Part shown: piece after piece, positions 36,725 to 45,429 of the stretch
How positions within the stretch are numbered: position 1 is the first letter of the stretch
How the letters are laid out: the number at the start of each line of letters is the position of its first letter
DNA from: Metabacillus sp. FJAT-52054
GTDB taxonomy: Bacteria; Bacillota; Bacilli; Bacillales; Bacillaceae
Direction: 5' to 3'
Assembly (NCBI RefSeq): GCF_037201815.1
Contig: NZ_CP147407.1
Coordinates: forward strand, 2,426,723-2,490,722
DNA length: 64,000 nt
Made by a program: the position numbers and the translations under genes
Notes under the pieces: model-generated
Seen by the model: the letters and a program-made list of their open reading frames with translations, nothing else
Told to the model about the DNA's origin: nothing
Databases searched by the model: none

Positions 36725-38278
36725 TTATAGCGGAATATTTCCGTGTTTTTTGTATGGCCGTGTCTCTTTCTTAGAAGAGAGCATGTCCAGTGCCTGAATA
36801 AGCTTAATCCTGGTTTCCCTAGGATCGATGACATCATCGACCATTCCCTGGCTTGCTGCTACGTATGGATTAGCGAATTTCTCACGATATTCCTCAATTT
36901 TTTTTGCTCGTTCCGCTTCCGGTTCTTCACTGTTTTGAATGTCTCTTGAAAAAATGATATTTGCCGCACCTTGGGGTCCCATCACGGCAATTTCAGCGTT
37001 CGGCCATGCGTATACCAGGTCTGCACCGATTGATTTGCTGTTTAGTGCTACATAGGCACCCCCGTATGCTTTTCTTAAAATAACCGTAATTTTGGGAACC
37101 GTTGCTTCTGAGTATGCGTATAAAATTTTTGCTCCGTGACGGATAATTCCGCCATGCTCCTGTTTAACACCAGGGAAAAATCCGGTTACATCTTCAAATG
37201 TAATAATCGGAATGTTAAAGGAATCACAAAAACGGATAAATCTCGCAGCTTTGTCTGAAGAATCGATATCCAGTCCTCCAGCCATGTATTTCGGCTGATT
37301 GCAGACTAAACCGACCGTTTTTCCCTTTATCCGTGCAAATCCGACCACCATATTTTTGGCAAAGCCCTCATGGACTTCCATGAATGAATCCGGGTCCATA
37401 ATATTATGAATGACGGTTCTTACATCATAGGGTCTGATCGCATCAAAAGGGATTAAATCAGTTAAATCAGGACGGTAATCGCTCCCTTCAGGTTCTTCTT
37501 CATTTGGCGGCTTTTCTTCATTATTCTGAGGCAGATAGCTTAAAAGAAGCCGGACCTTTTCCAAAACTTCCTGCTCTGTCCCGCCGGAAAAATGGGCATT
37601 CCCGCTGACTGTATTATGTACATGCGCTCCACCAAGATCTTCTGAGCTGATTTTCTCACCAGTCACGGTTTCAATAACCTTCGGCCCTGTAATAAACATT
37701 TGGCTTGTTTTCTCCACCATGAAAACAAAATCAGTAATAGCCGGAGAATAAACCGCGCCGCCTGCACACGGTCCCAGAATAACGGATATTTGGGGAATGA
37801 CCCCTGAATATATGCTGTTTCTGTAAAAGATGTGTCCGTAACCATCTAATGATACCACACCCTCTTGAATCCTCGCACCTCCAGAGTCATTCAGCCCAAT
37901 GAATGGAGTGCCGTTCTTCGCTGCAAGGTCCATCACTGCTGCAATTTTTTTCGCATGCATTTCTCCGAGCGCTCCGCCAAATACCGTGAAGTCCTGTGAA
38001 AATAAATAAATGGGTCTGCCATTTACCTTTGCATACCCGGTTACCACTCCATCTCCCGGTCCTTTTTTGCCTTGGAGGCCAAAATCATTGCACCGGTGTT
38101 CAATAAACGCATTCAGTTCAACAAAGGTCCCCTCATCAACCAGTAGGTCAATTCGTTCTCTTGCCGTTAGCTTTCCCTTTTCATGCTGTTTTTCTATTTT
38201 ATCATCTCCGCCGCCCATCTCAATCTCACGCCGGCGGTCATATAATTCGTTAATTTTATCGTAAATATCCATATTCAT
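36725..38278 (-). CDS. yqjD: Acyl-CoA carboxylase, carboxyltransferase subunit YqjD
   Basis: A 517-residue biotin-dependent carboxyltransferase of the propionyl-/methylcrotonyl-CoA type. It contains the two crotonase-like halves: FIGLNDSGGARIQEGV and GPCAGGAVYSPA in the first, and ITFEDVTGFFPGVKQEHGGIIRHGAK plus ILRKAYGGAYVAL in the second, forming the acyl-CoA and biotin oxyanion holes. ATGA at 38275-38278 fuses its start with the yqjC stop. Together with the epimerase it points to propionyl-CoA carboxylation. The biotin carboxylase and carrier subunits are not in this window. Confidence 0.92.
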   Translation of the reverse strand: MNMDIYDKINELYDRRREIEMGGGDDKIEKQHEKGKLTARERIDLLVDEGTFVELNAFIEHRCNDFGLQGKKGPGDGVVTGYAKVNGRPIYLFSQDFTVFGGALGEMHAKKIAAVMDLAAKNGTPFIGLNDSGGARIQEGVVSLDGYGHIFYRNSIYSGVIPQISVILGPCAGGAVYSPAITDFVFMVEKTSQMFITGPKVIETVTGEKISSEDLGGAHVHNTVSGNAHFSGGTEQEVLEKVRLLLSYLPQNNEEKPPNEEEPEGSDYRPDLTDLIPFDAIRPYDVRTVIHNIMDPDSFMEVHEGFAKNMVVGFARIKGKTVGLVCNQPKYMAGGLDIDSSDKAARFIRFCDSFNIPIITFEDVTGFFPGVKQEHGGIIRHGAKILYAYSEATVPKITVILRKAYGGAYVALNSKSIGADLVYAWPNAEIAVMGPQGAANIIFSRDIQNSEEPEAERAKKIEEYREKFANPYVAASQGMVDDVIDPRETRIKLIQALDMLSSKKETRPYKKHGNIPL

Positions 38279-38691
38279 TTCACATCATTCCCCTTTTTTT
38301 CACAAAGCTCTGTTAAAGTTCCGCCTGTTGATTTCGGGTGCAGAAACGCAATGGCAGCCCCTCCTGCACCTAAGCGCGGAGTATGGTCGATCATGTTAAT
38401 GCCCTGCGTCTTCAGTTCTTCAATCCGTGCTGCAATGTTTTCTACTTTATAAGCTACGTGATGAATTCCTTCGCCTCTTTTTTCAATAAACTTTGCTACC
38501 GGGCTATCGGAGGAAGTCGGCTCAAGCAACTCAATTTTTTGATTGCCCGCGTCTAAAAAAGCGACCTTGACCAGCTGGGAAGGCACTTCTTCCTCTCCAA
38601 TGAGCTTCATACCTAATGTGGCTTCATAAAACGGCAGCGAATTCTGAATAGATGTTACCGCGATCCCTATATGATCTACTTTTTTTATCAT
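38275..38691 (-). CDS. mce: Methylmalonyl-CoA epimerase YqjC
   Basis: A 138-residue glyoxalase-fold (vicinal oxygen chelate) protein. It begins KVDHIGIAVTSIQNSLPFYEATLG; metal ligands are His in VDHIGIA, the Glu in KIELLEP, His in GIHHVAYKV and Glu in TLTELCE. Interconverts the methylmalonyl-CoA epimers between carboxylase and mutase. First gene of the yqjC-yqjD-yqjE unit, overlapping yqjD by four bases. The mutase (mutA/mutB) lies 7 kb to the right in the same orientation. Confidence 0.92.
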   Translation of the reverse strand: MIKKVDHIGIAVTSIQNSLPFYEATLGMKLIGEEEVPSQLVKVAFLDAGNQKIELLEPTSSDSPVAKFIEKRGEGIHHVAYKVENIAARIEELKTQGINMIDHTPRLGAGGAAIAFLHPKSTGGTLTELCEKKGNDVK

Positions 38692-38850
38692 GCTTTATCT
38701 CTCCCATGCTGTAAACGGATACATACATACATTCTCCAATATCCGCCTTGATTCCTTCTTATTCGAGTGAATCTCTTATTTCTGATTTGGTCTTGTCCGG
38801 AATTGAAATTCACGTTAAAATGAAACTATTGATTTTTGGGAGTGATTGAC

Positions 38851-38952
38851 ATGTCCAATAAAAAAGTCCAGAAAATTGTTGTGATGGTTATGCTGGGAGT
38901 CATGCTCCTGACAACGCTTCTAGCCGGATTATCAACTTTCATCGGGTTCTAA
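38851..38952 (+). CDS. prli42: Stressosome-associated miniprotein Prli42
   Basis: A 33-residue membrane miniprotein: a positively charged N-terminus MSNKKVQKIV followed by one transmembrane helix (about residues 10-31, VMVMLGVMLLTTLLAGLS). This matches the size and pattern of Prli42, which in Listeria anchors the stressosome through RsbR and is conserved in Bacillus next to yqjC. GGGAGTGA precedes the ATG. It is too short for usual gene calling. The terminator directly after it shows it is a complete transcription unit. Confidence 0.88.
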   Translation: MSNKKVQKIVVMVMLGVMLLTTLLAGLSTFIGF

Positions 38953-38965
38953 ATAGGTGTTATAT

Positions 38966-39007
38966 AAAAGGATCGCTGCGGCAGATTTGCCTCAGCGGTC
39001 CTTTTTA
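38966..39007 (+). terminator. Rho-independent terminator of prli42
   Basis: AAAAGGA-CGCTG and CAGCG-TCCTTTT arms with an inner GGCA/TGCC pair, followed by TATTTTT. Confidence 0.75.
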
Positions 39008-39030
39008 TTTTTGCTTTGTTAGACTTGGCT

Positions 39031-39063
39031 TTGATTTTCGCTGCAGTCGTTCGCTCCAATCAG
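39031..39063. repeat. Remnant of Bacillus intergenic element
   Basis: GATTTTCGCTGCAG joined to TCGCTCCAATCAG has the two end sequences of the element at 3258-3372 (GATTTTCACTGCAG and CCGCTTCAATCAG) without its middle. It is probably an internal deletion derivative. Confidence 0.4.
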
Positions 39064-39239
39064 CCAACTTATTAGCTAACACGATTTTGCATATGATCGA
39101 AATCCGGAAACGTTCTGTTCACACCTGTTCTTGATTAATTAACTTTGCCGAAATTAATTGATCGAAGAAGGAGAATTGAATAGTCGTAAAGAACTACATT
39201 CATGCAGGATATTAGCTTATATGGAAAGGAGAATGATGA

Positions 39240-39623
39240 ATGGAATTAGAACCCTGTTTTAATCATAATAGTGCAGCTGGAACCCATACATGTGCTTATT
39301 GCATGAAACGGTATTGCAAGGAATGTTTTTTACTGCATACTTCTAGAAAGGTAGTGATCTGCACCGGCTGCTATCAGAATATATCCAATCGAATTAAAAA
39401 AGTTTTCCCTTTGAACTTATCGCTGATCATCCTATCTGTATTATTTTTAATAGCCGTTCAAGTATGTTACTTTATAGAGCTTACCGACTTTTCAGCCACA
39501 TTTATATCAACTCTATTTTTTACTGGTGCTGCCGTTTGGCAAATAAAAAAGCGAAAAACTTACAGGGAATTTTTAATCTCAGAGAAATCTCCAGAAGCAT
39601 TACATGCATCCCCATCTGAATAA
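39240..39623 (+). CDS. B-box-like zinc-binding membrane protein
   Basis: A 127-residue protein with an N-terminal zinc-ribbon/B-box-like segment: CFNHNSAAGTHTCAYCMKRY, then CKECF, H, and CTGC, enough Cys/His for two metal sites. Two membrane helices follow (about residues 58-78 and 84-102), and a short basic then polar tail. AAGGAGA precedes ATG 39240. The topology suggests a cytoplasmic zinc domain on a membrane hairpin. I do not recognise a characterised family. Monocistronic, with a convergent terminator shared with the L,D-transpeptidase gene. Confidence 0.75.
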   Translation: MELEPCFNHNSAAGTHTCAYCMKRYCKECFLLHTSRKVVICTGCYQNISNRIKKVFPLNLSLIILSVLFLIAVQVCYFIELTDFSATFISTLFFTGAAVWQIKKRKTYREFLISEKSPEALHASPSE

Positions 39624-39638
39624 TACATAACAGAACAG

Positions 39639-39668
39639 AAAAAACTCGCCAAATTTGGCGAGTTTTTT
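39639..39668. terminator. Bidirectional terminator
   Basis: AAAAACTCGCCAAA and TTTGGCGAGTTTTT are perfectly complementary with T runs on both strands. Confidence 0.88.
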
Positions 39669-39676
39669 AAATCCTT

Positions 39677-40189
39677 TTATTCGGTTGAAATGGCCCCTTT
39701 TTCCTTAGCCAGTGTTTCAAACGTTTGATTCGTATCGGTAATCCAGACTTTGGTTCCGATTGGAATTTTGGAAAAGAGCTGTTTAACTTCTTCATTGTGC
39801 ATGCGGACACAGCCCTGTGTGACAAAGCTTCCGATGGATGATTCGCGATTCGTTCCGTGAATACCATATGTCCGTCCATCCGTTCCTTCTGCATCAAATC
39901 CGATCCATCGGGGACCGAGAGGATTTTTCGGATCTCCGCCGGGAATGTCTTTTTTCCGGTAGTATGGATCCACCGCTTTAACGACAATTGAGAATTCTCC
40001 CTCTGGTGTAAGCTTTGATTCCTTACCGCTGGCAACAGAGTAAATCTTCTGAATCGATCCATCATCAATAAAAGCCATTTCGTTCGTTTGCTTATTTATA
40101 ATCAGGTATGGATCTCCCTCAACCGGGTTATGTCCCAGCGGCCAAATCGGAGAAGCCATCAGTATGGAAAGAATCATCATCCATTTCAA
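39677..40189 (-). CDS. L,D-transpeptidase (YkuD domain), YqjB position
   Basis: A 170-residue exported enzyme that can form 3-3 peptidoglycan cross-links or attach proteins to the wall. The N-terminus is a signal peptide (WMMILSILMASPIWPLG) and the catalytic YkuD motif is GIHGTNRESSIGSFVTQGCVRM with the nucleophile Cys. The frame reaches GTG 40198, but that codon overlaps the AGAGGG binding site; TTG 40189 is eight bases after it. That binding site lies inside a 14-bp perfect hairpin. It follows yqjA, so it occupies the place of B. subtilis yqjB. Confidence 0.85.
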   Translation of the reverse strand: MKWMMILSILMASPIWPLGHNPVEGDPYLIINKQTNEMAFIDDGSIQKIYSVASGKESKLTPEGEFSIVVKAVDPYYRKKDIPGGDPKNPLGPRWIGFDAEGTDGRTYGIHGTNRESSIGSFVTQGCVRMHNEEVKQLFSKIPIGTKVWITDTNQTFETLAKEKGAISTE

Positions 40190-40193
40190 AAGC

Positions 40194-40234
40194 AGCACCC
40201 TCTTTTTACTTATTATGAGAAAAAAGAGGGTGCT
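40194..40234 (-). promoter_or_regulatory. Hairpin enclosing the L,D-transpeptidase RBS
   Basis: AGCACCCTCTTTTT (40194-40207) and AAAAAGAGGGTGCT (40221-40234) are perfectly complementary over 14 bases with a 13-nt loop. On the minus strand the 3' arm contains AGAGGG, the ribosome binding site of the next gene, and no T run follows, so it looks more like an RBS-sequestering element than a simple terminator. It starts 7 bp after the yqjA stop. Confidence 0.6.
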
Positions 40235-40240
40235 CCATCC

Positions 40241-41197
40241 TTATTTCAGTCCTTTGAAATAACTTTTCATCACTAAATATTGTTCAAGCTCCCTCACAAG
40301 ATGAAGAAGGGAAGCACGGGTTTCAAATTCTTCTCTTGTTTTCGGCAGCTCCATTTCCTGAAAGGATGCTTTCATATCGTGCAGCTTTCTTAAAAACATA
40401 TGGGCGGTGTTTCCTGGATGAATATGCTCGCGCAGATCTTTAATGAAATCGGCGATCATTTCCCCCTGTTCAACGGTAACGGATAAGTTTGAAATCAGCG
40501 GCAATAGCCGTTCAATTAATTCGAATTGTTTTTCTCTCATCCGAAAATAATGGTAATACAGGTTTTCGTTCCGGAGGAAATGGTTTTCAACATCCCGGAA
40601 GGCAAGTGTTTTGGCTTCATGAATGAGACTCGCCGTTTCTGTTATCTCTTTGCCATCCCATTGATTGTCCCCTTCAAGCAGATACAGCTCCATCTGGCAG
40701 AAAATCGAGGCAAAATTGGCTTCTATCTTTTTTTGATATGTTTCCAGCCTTCTGTCGACGCTCGGCATATAAAGGTTCATGATTAGGGCAACACCGATGC
40801 CTGTTGCAATCAGGGCAAGCTCGTTCAATATGAGCGGTAAAGTAATATGGTTGGATGCGTATAAATGAAGAATGATGACAGAGCTGGTTACAATGCCTTC
40901 CTTCGCTTTTGCCATAACAGCTACCGGTATAAATAACAGCAGCATAAGTCCGATGACTAGCGGAGAATAGCCGAACAGCTCAAAAAATGCGAATGAAAAT
41001 ATGATAGCGATGGAACACGCCAGAAATCTCGCCCATGAGCTTTGCAGGGATTTTTTCTTTGTTACCTGAATGCAGAGAATCGCAATAATTCCTGCTGAGG
41101 GGAAATTTTGAAGTCCGAACAATTGGGCTAGGCTGATCGCGGCAGCAGTTCCCAATGCGGTTTTTATCGTTCTGTAGCCTATTCTAAATTGCTTCAT
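40241..41197 (-). CDS. yqjA: Aromatic acid exporter family protein YqjA
   Basis: A 318-residue membrane protein of the YqjA/aromatic acid exporter (DUF939) family. Residues 1-145 hold about five membrane helices, starting with YRTIKTALGTAAAISLAQLFGL and containing RFLACSIAIIFSFAFF; residues 150-318 are a helical cytoplasmic domain rich in Glu/Leu. It is the orthologue of B. subtilis YqjA by sequence and position between the art transporter and yqjB. Substrates are not established. Confidence 0.88.
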   Translation of the reverse strand: MKQFRIGYRTIKTALGTAAAISLAQLFGLQNFPSAGIIAILCIQVTKKKSLQSSWARFLACSIAIIFSFAFFELFGYSPLVIGLMLLLFIPVAVMAKAKEGIVTSSVIILHLYASNHITLPLILNELALIATGIGVALIMNLYMPSVDRRLETYQKKIEANFASIFCQMELYLLEGDNQWDGKEITETASLIHEAKTLAFRDVENHFLRNENLYYHYFRMREKQFELIERLLPLISNLSVTVEQGEMIADFIKDLREHIHPGNTAHMFLRKLHDMKASFQEMELPKTREEFETRASLLHLVRELEQYLVMKSYFKGLK

Positions 41198-41347
41198 GCA
41201 AAAACTCCTAATTCTTGTTGTCCCTATATTGTAACCTAAAAAAGAACTGGTTCAAGCGGAAGCACCCCTCTCCTTTGACAAACACCTCGATTGGGTGCAG
41301 CAAAAGGAGGCGGGCGCCGCTTGCCAGCTCTATAGTCCGATACTAGT

Positions 41348-42070
41348 TTACAGCATTTTGCTCAAAAAGTCTTGTGCCCTTTGTGTTTTAGGATGGGCAA
41401 AAAATTCCGCAGGAGGAGCATCCTCTACAAGGGCTCCGCCATCCAGGAAAAGGACCCGGTCCGCAGCTTCCCGTGCAAAGCCCATTTCATGTGTTACGAT
41501 AATCATCGTCATTCCTGTATGTGCCAAGTCTTTCATTACATCAAGGACTTCTTTGACCATTTCAGGATCCAGAGCAGATGTCGGCTCATCAAAAAGCATG
41601 ACATCCGGGTTCATAGCAAGTGCTCTTGCGATCGCCACCCGCTGCTTTTGGCCCCCGGAAAGACGGCTCGGGTATTCATTTGCTTTATCGCTTAAGCCAA
41701 CCTTTACAAGAAGCGCCTTCGCTTTTTCCTCTGCTTCTGCTTTTGACAGACCCTTAACAGTAGTCGGAGCGTAAGTCAGATTTTGCAGCACGGTTTTATG
41801 AGGAAACAGATGAAAGTGCTGGAACACCATTCCTAAGTTCTGACGGATCACGTTAATTTTCGCTTTAGGAGCCGTGACTTTTTCTCCGCCAATTTCAATT
41901 TCACCGCTCGTTGGCACCTCGAGAAGATTTAAGCATCTTAAAAAGGTTGATTTTCCTGATCCTGATGGACCAATAACCGCAACCACTTCTCCTTTATTTA
42001 TGGATACTGAAATATTGTGCAATACTTCGTTTTTCCCGAAGGATTTATGCAGCTTGTCCACTTTAATCAC
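41348..42070 (-). CDS. artR: Polar amino acid ABC transporter ATPase ArtR (YqiZ)
   Basis: A 240-residue ATPase of the polar amino acid uptake (HisP/GlnQ) type. Walker [11 protein letters not shown]-loop [12 protein letters not shown], signature [15 protein letters not shown], Walker [15 protein letters not shown], and switch His in IIVTHEM. It overlaps the permease gene by eight bases and is the last gene of artP-artQ-artR. By orthology with B. subtilis YqiXYZ, it powers high-affinity arginine import. Confidence 0.94.
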   Translation of the reverse strand: MIKVDKLHKSFGKNEVLHNISVSINKGEVVAVIGPSGSGKSTFLRCLNLLEVPTSGEIEIGGEKVTAPKAKINVIRQNLGMVFQHFHLFPHKTVLQNLTYAPTTVKGLSKAEAEEKAKALLVKVGLSDKANEYPSRLSGGQKQRVAIARALAMNPDVMLFDEPTSALDPEMVKEVLDVMKDLAHTGMTMIIVTHEMGFAREAADRVLFLDGGALVEDAPPAEFFAHPKTQRAQDFLSKML

Positions 42071-42719
42071 TTTGTCTCAATCTCCTTTCAATCAGCTTGC
42101 CGATCATCGTAAGGATCATGACGAGAATGTAATAGATGAGCCCCGCGAATAAAAGCGGTTCAAAGTATTTATACATATCGGCACCGACTTGATAAGAGCG
42201 TCTCATAACGTCTCCAAGACCAATAACCGTTACGATCGCAGACTCCTTTGTCAGCGTAATAAACTCATTAACCAGGGCAGGCAGGATGTTTTTAAATGCC
42301 TGCGGGAGAATAATATCCTTCATCGTTTGATTGTACGGAACACCGAGAGCCATAGCCGCCTCGCGCTGCCCTTTATCGACAGCTAAAATTCCTGCACGGA
42401 TCACTTCAGATATGTAAGCCCCTGAATTAAGGGTGAAAGCGGCAACTGCAGCCCAATACGGTTCAATCGTACCGATAAATTGCGGAAGACCGAAGTAGAT
42501 AATCAGCAGCTGCAGAACGAGAGGCGTTCCGCGAAAGATGGATGTATAAAAATCGGCCAGCCAATTAAGGGGCTTTATTCGGCTGATTTTAAGCAGAGCA
42601 AGGACGATTGCCCATGTAAATCCAAAAAGAGCGGAAAGAGCCACAAGCTTTAATGTGATGCCAAGTCCTCCCAGTATAAAGGGGATTGAACCTGAAATAG
42701 CTGAAAAATCGATATTCAT
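42063..42719 (-). CDS. artQ: Amino acid ABC transporter permease ArtQ (YqiY)
   Basis: A 218-residue permease with about five membrane helices and the HisMQ-type coupling motif ([20 protein letters not shown]; then [22 protein letters not shown]). It forms a dimeric channel with ArtR on the cytoplasmic side. Its 3' end overlaps artR and it follows artP by 64 bp. AAAGGAGTGATCTG precedes ATG 42719. Confidence 0.93.
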   Translation of the reverse strand: MNIDFSAISGSIPFILGGLGITLKLVALSALFGFTWAIVLALLKISRIKPLNWLADFYTSIFRGTPLVLQLLIIYFGLPQFIGTIEPYWAAVAAFTLNSGAYISEVIRAGILAVDKGQREAAMALGVPYNQTMKDIILPQAFKNILPALVNEFITLTKESAIVTVIGLGDVMRRSYQVGADMYKYFEPLLFAGLIYYILVMILTMIGKLIERRLRQSD

Positions 42720-42783
42720 CAGATCACTCCTTTCTACTTGTCAAAAGAAACGTTCAACCTTCAGAGTTGAACGTTTCTCCTAT

Positions 42784-43578
42784 TTATTCAGATTTTTGAT
42801 CTTGGCCGAACCATTTCAGAACAAGCTTTTCCAATTCGCCGTTTTCTTTCATTTTATTAAGAGCTTCATTAAATTCTTTTGTGTATTTGCTGTCTTTTTG
42901 GAAAGCGATGGCGGAACCCGCTTCCTCTTCATTCCCGGTTTCCATTGTGAAACCTTCAAGATCTTTATCTTTTTCAAAATATCCTTTAGCTACTGTGTCT
43001 TCAATAATGGCAGCCTCAAATCGTCCTGCTTTAATTTCTTGAACGATATCTGGAATACGATTGCGGTTTTCGATTTTAATTTTGGTTTTCTCTGCGATTT
43101 TTTCTGCTTCCCCTTCCTGGATAGAACCGAGCTGAACTCCTACTGTTTTGCCTTCCAGGTCCTCAACCGTTTTAATTCCGCTGCCTTTTTTAGACACGAT
43201 CATGTGCTTCGCTGTGTAATAAACATCCGTGAAATCTACGTTCTTTTTGCGTTCTTCCGTCGGTGTCATTCCTGCCAGAACCATATCAACCTGTTTCGCT
43301 TGCAGGGCTGGTACAAGACTATTAAAATCCAGGTCCTGAATTTCTACCTTGTAGCCAAGTTCGTCTGCCAAAGCATTAACCAAATCAATATCAAAACCGA
43401 TAATGTCATCGCCTTTTGTCGTATCTTTGTATTCAAATGGTGGATAGTCGGCAGATGTAGCCATCTTTATAACTTTCTTCTCTTCTCCTTCATCCCCTGA
43501 TGTTTCTTCTGAAGATCCGCATGCGGCAAGCATAGAAGCAATTACGAGGCCAATTGCTAGCAATAACCATTTTTTCAT
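42784..43578 (-). CDS. artP: Amino acid-binding lipoprotein ArtP (YqiX)
   Basis: A 264-residue extracellular solute-binding lipoprotein. The signal peptide (KKWLLLAIGLVIASML) ends in the lipobox LAAC, after which comes an acidic linker and the family-3 binding domain with IKMATSADYPPFEY and DIIGFDIDLVNALADELGY. It delivers arginine-like amino acids to ArtQ/ArtR. First gene of the operon. The upstream AT-rich region holds direct repeats that may be ArgR/AhrC sites. CATTGTTTGTTTCCCCC on the plus strand corresponds to a strong GGGGG binding site. Confidence 0.93.
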   Translation of the reverse strand: MKKWLLLAIGLVIASMLAACGSSEETSGDEGEEKKVIKMATSADYPPFEYKDTTKGDDIIGFDIDLVNALADELGYKVEIQDLDFNSLVPALQAKQVDMVLAGMTPTEERKKNVDFTDVYYTAKHMIVSKKGSGIKTVEDLEGKTVGVQLGSIQEGEAEKIAEKTKIKIENRNRIPDIVQEIKAGRFEAAIIEDTVAKGYFEKDKDLEGFTMETGNEEEAGSAIAFQKDSKYTKEFNEALNKMKENGELEKLVLKWFGQDQKSE

Positions 43579-43674
43579 TGTTTGTTTCCCCCTATAATTT
43601 TGTAAAGTTAAAAATATTCTAAATTTAATAAAATTATGTCCTATATCCTAGAACTTTTCAAGAAGTTTTTAACC

Positions 43675-43724
43675 TTATATTTATACGATATTTTGTATTT
43701 TAACACGATTTTATATTTATGCAA
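43675..43724 (-). promoter_or_regulatory. Candidate artPQR promoter with direct repeats
   Basis: On the minus strand TTGCAT (43724-43719), a 16-bp spacer and TAAAAT (43702-43697). Two copies of ATAAATATAA flank it, in TTATATTTATGCA (43711-43723) and TTATATTTATACG (43675-43687) as read on the plus strand, 36 bp apart. They overlap the -35 box and the region just after the -10 box. AT-rich repeats of this kind fit an ArgR/AhrC-type operator, but the match is loose. Confidence 0.4.
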
Positions 43725-43817
43725 TATAGTAATTAAAAATAAATTTAATTTTATATTTTACTATTCTTGAAAAATACCGATGCATCAGGGTTAATCATCA
43801 CTTTAATTGATAAAAGC

Positions 43818-43852
43818 AAAAAAAAAGAGACCTCTATTTAAAGGTCTCTCTT
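43818..43852 (-). terminator. Rho-independent terminator of brxB
   Basis: On the minus strand AGAGACCTTT pairs with AGAGGTCTCT arms around a short loop, followed by eight T. Confidence 0.8.
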
Positions 43853-43873
43853 AATAATTATACACAACTGTGA

Positions 43874-44311
43874 TTACACTTCCTTGCAGTGCTGTTCAAA
43901 TGCTTCCTGAAGTTTTGCTACTACAGCCATCGGCTCGTGCCCTTCAATTTCATGACGTTCTACCATTGCTGCAAGCTTACCGTCCTTCATAAGGGCAAAT
44001 GATGGAGAGGATGGCGGAAATCCTGTAAAGAATTCACGAGCTCTTGCTGTCGCTTCTTTATCCTGTCCGGCAAATACCGTTACAAGGCGGTCTGGACGCT
44101 TATCATAATGAACGGAATGAGCTGCAGCCGGTCTCGCAATTCCTCCAGCACATCCGCAAACAGAGTTCACCATTACAAGCGTTGTTCCCTCTTGTTTGAA
44201 TGTATCCTCTACCTCATCTGCTGTTGTTAATTCTGTATAGCCTGCAGCTGTTATTTCCTGGCGGGCCTGTCTGACAACATCATTCATAAACAAATTAAAA
44301 TCTATGTTCAT
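43874..44311 (-). CDS. brxB: Bacilliredoxin BrxB (YqiW)
   Basis: A 145-residue DUF1094/bacilliredoxin protein. The thioredoxin-like fold carries the catalytic CGC motif in [22 protein letters not shown]. It removes bacillithiol from mixed disulfides during oxidative stress. Length and motif match B. subtilis YqiW/BrxB. ATG 44311 follows AAAGGAGAG. It is monocistronic between meaB and the art operon, the B. subtilis position. Confidence 0.95.
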   Translation of the reverse strand: MNIDFNLFMNDVVRQARQEITAAGYTELTTADEVEDTFKQEGTTLVMVNSVCGCAGGIARPAAAHSVHYDKRPDRLVTVFAGQDKEATARAREFFTGFPPSSPSFALMKDGKLAAMVERHEIEGHEPMAVVAKLQEAFEQHCKEV

Positions 44312-44421
44312 ATTAATCTCTCCTTTGCTTTACACATCACAATAGTCTGCTTTGAAACTGGTGAAGATCGCTCCTACTGTTTATTTTACCAAGAGCAGGG
44401 ATGTTTCCGCAAACCGGATGA

Positions 44422-45429
44422 TTAGCTTTTTGATTTTAAAAATTCCTCAACAAGCTCTTTGACGAGCGCTGAGACAGCTGCTTTCTCTTCTGCTATATTC
44501 TGCTCAGCTGCTGAGAGCCGTTCCAACACGGACGGATTTTTGTAAAAAGCATAGAGCAGCTCATCTTTTATACTTTCGTGGAGCCAGTCCTTTTGCTGTC
44601 CGCGCCTCCGTTTTTCAAACAATCCAGATTCCCTCGTTGTTTTCTGGAATGCCTCTATCTTTTCCCAAACCTCCTGAATCCCTGTTTCTTTCAGGGCACT
44701 TGCCGGCAGGGCCTCCGTGGTCCAGCCCTCGGTGTATGGCTTCAGAAAATGAAGCATTGTGCTGTATTCCTGTACTGCTTTTTTAGAGAGCGGGAGATTG
44801 CCTCCATCTGCTTTATTTACCACAACGAGATCTGGAAGCTCCATTATCCCCTTCTTCATGGTCTGCAGCTCGTCACCTGCTCCTGTAAGGACTAGCAGCA
44901 AAAAGAAATCAACCATGCCCCGAACAAGGTATTCCCCCTGTCCGACTCCCATCGTTTCTATAAGAATGATGTCAAATCCGGCAGCCTCGCAAAGCAGCAT
45001 CGTTTCCCTTGTTTTCCGGCCTACCCCGCCAAGGGTTCCGCTTGAAGGAGACGGCCGAATAAAGGCATCCGGGTTTACAGAAAGCCTCTCCATCCTTGTT
45101 TTGTCGCCGAGTATGCTGCCCTTTGAAACATGACTGGTCGGATCAACAGCAAGCACTGCCACCTTATGGCCTTTCTTGCATAAATAGGTTCCGAACGTAT
45201 CAATAAACGTGCTCTTTCCTGCTCCGGGTACTCCCGTTATTCCAATGCGGATCGAGCTGGTCCTTTTTGATAAAACCTTATCCAGCAGGCTCTGAGCTGC
45301 ATCAAAATGCCGCTCCGCATTGCTCTCAACCAAGGTTATCGACTGAGCCAGAATGCTTCTGTCTCCCCTTATTATTCCTTCTGCAAGGTAATCTGGATCG
45401 ATCGGGCGATGTTCTCGTTTTCTCTTCAT
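44422..45429 (-). CDS. meaB: Methylmalonyl-CoA mutase-associated GTPase MeaB
   Basis: A 335-residue G3E-family P-loop GTPase that protects and reloads the B12-dependent mutase. Walker [10 protein letters not shown], switch regions [20 protein letters not shown] and [11 protein letters not shown], and NKAD for guanine specificity are all present. Its start overlaps the mutB stop by four bases (ATGA at 45426-45429), so it is translated with the mutase. C-terminal dimerisation arm present. The gene ends the mutA-mutB-meaB operon. Confidence 0.94.
   Translation of the reverse strand: MKRKREHRPIDPDYLAEGIIRGDRSILAQSITLVESNAERHFDAAQSLLDKVLSKRTSSIRIGITGVPGAGKSTFIDTFGTYLCKKGHKVAVLAVDPTSHVSKGSILGDKTRMERLSVNPDAFIRPSPSSGTLGGVGRKTRETMLLCEAAGFDIILIETMGVGQGEYLVRGMVDFFLLLVLTGAGDELQTMKKGIMELPDLVVVNKADGGNLPLSKKAVQEYSTMLHFLKPYTEGWTTEALPASALKETGIQEVWEKIEAFQKTTRESGLFEKRRRGQQKDWLHESIKDELLYAFYKNPSVLERLSAAEQNIAEEKAAVSALVKELVEEFLKSKS

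Noticed and set aside
42655..43500. A 281-codon plus-strand frame antisense to artP.
   Set aside because: Phe/Cys-rich composition typical of an antisense shadow; artP on the other strand is certain.
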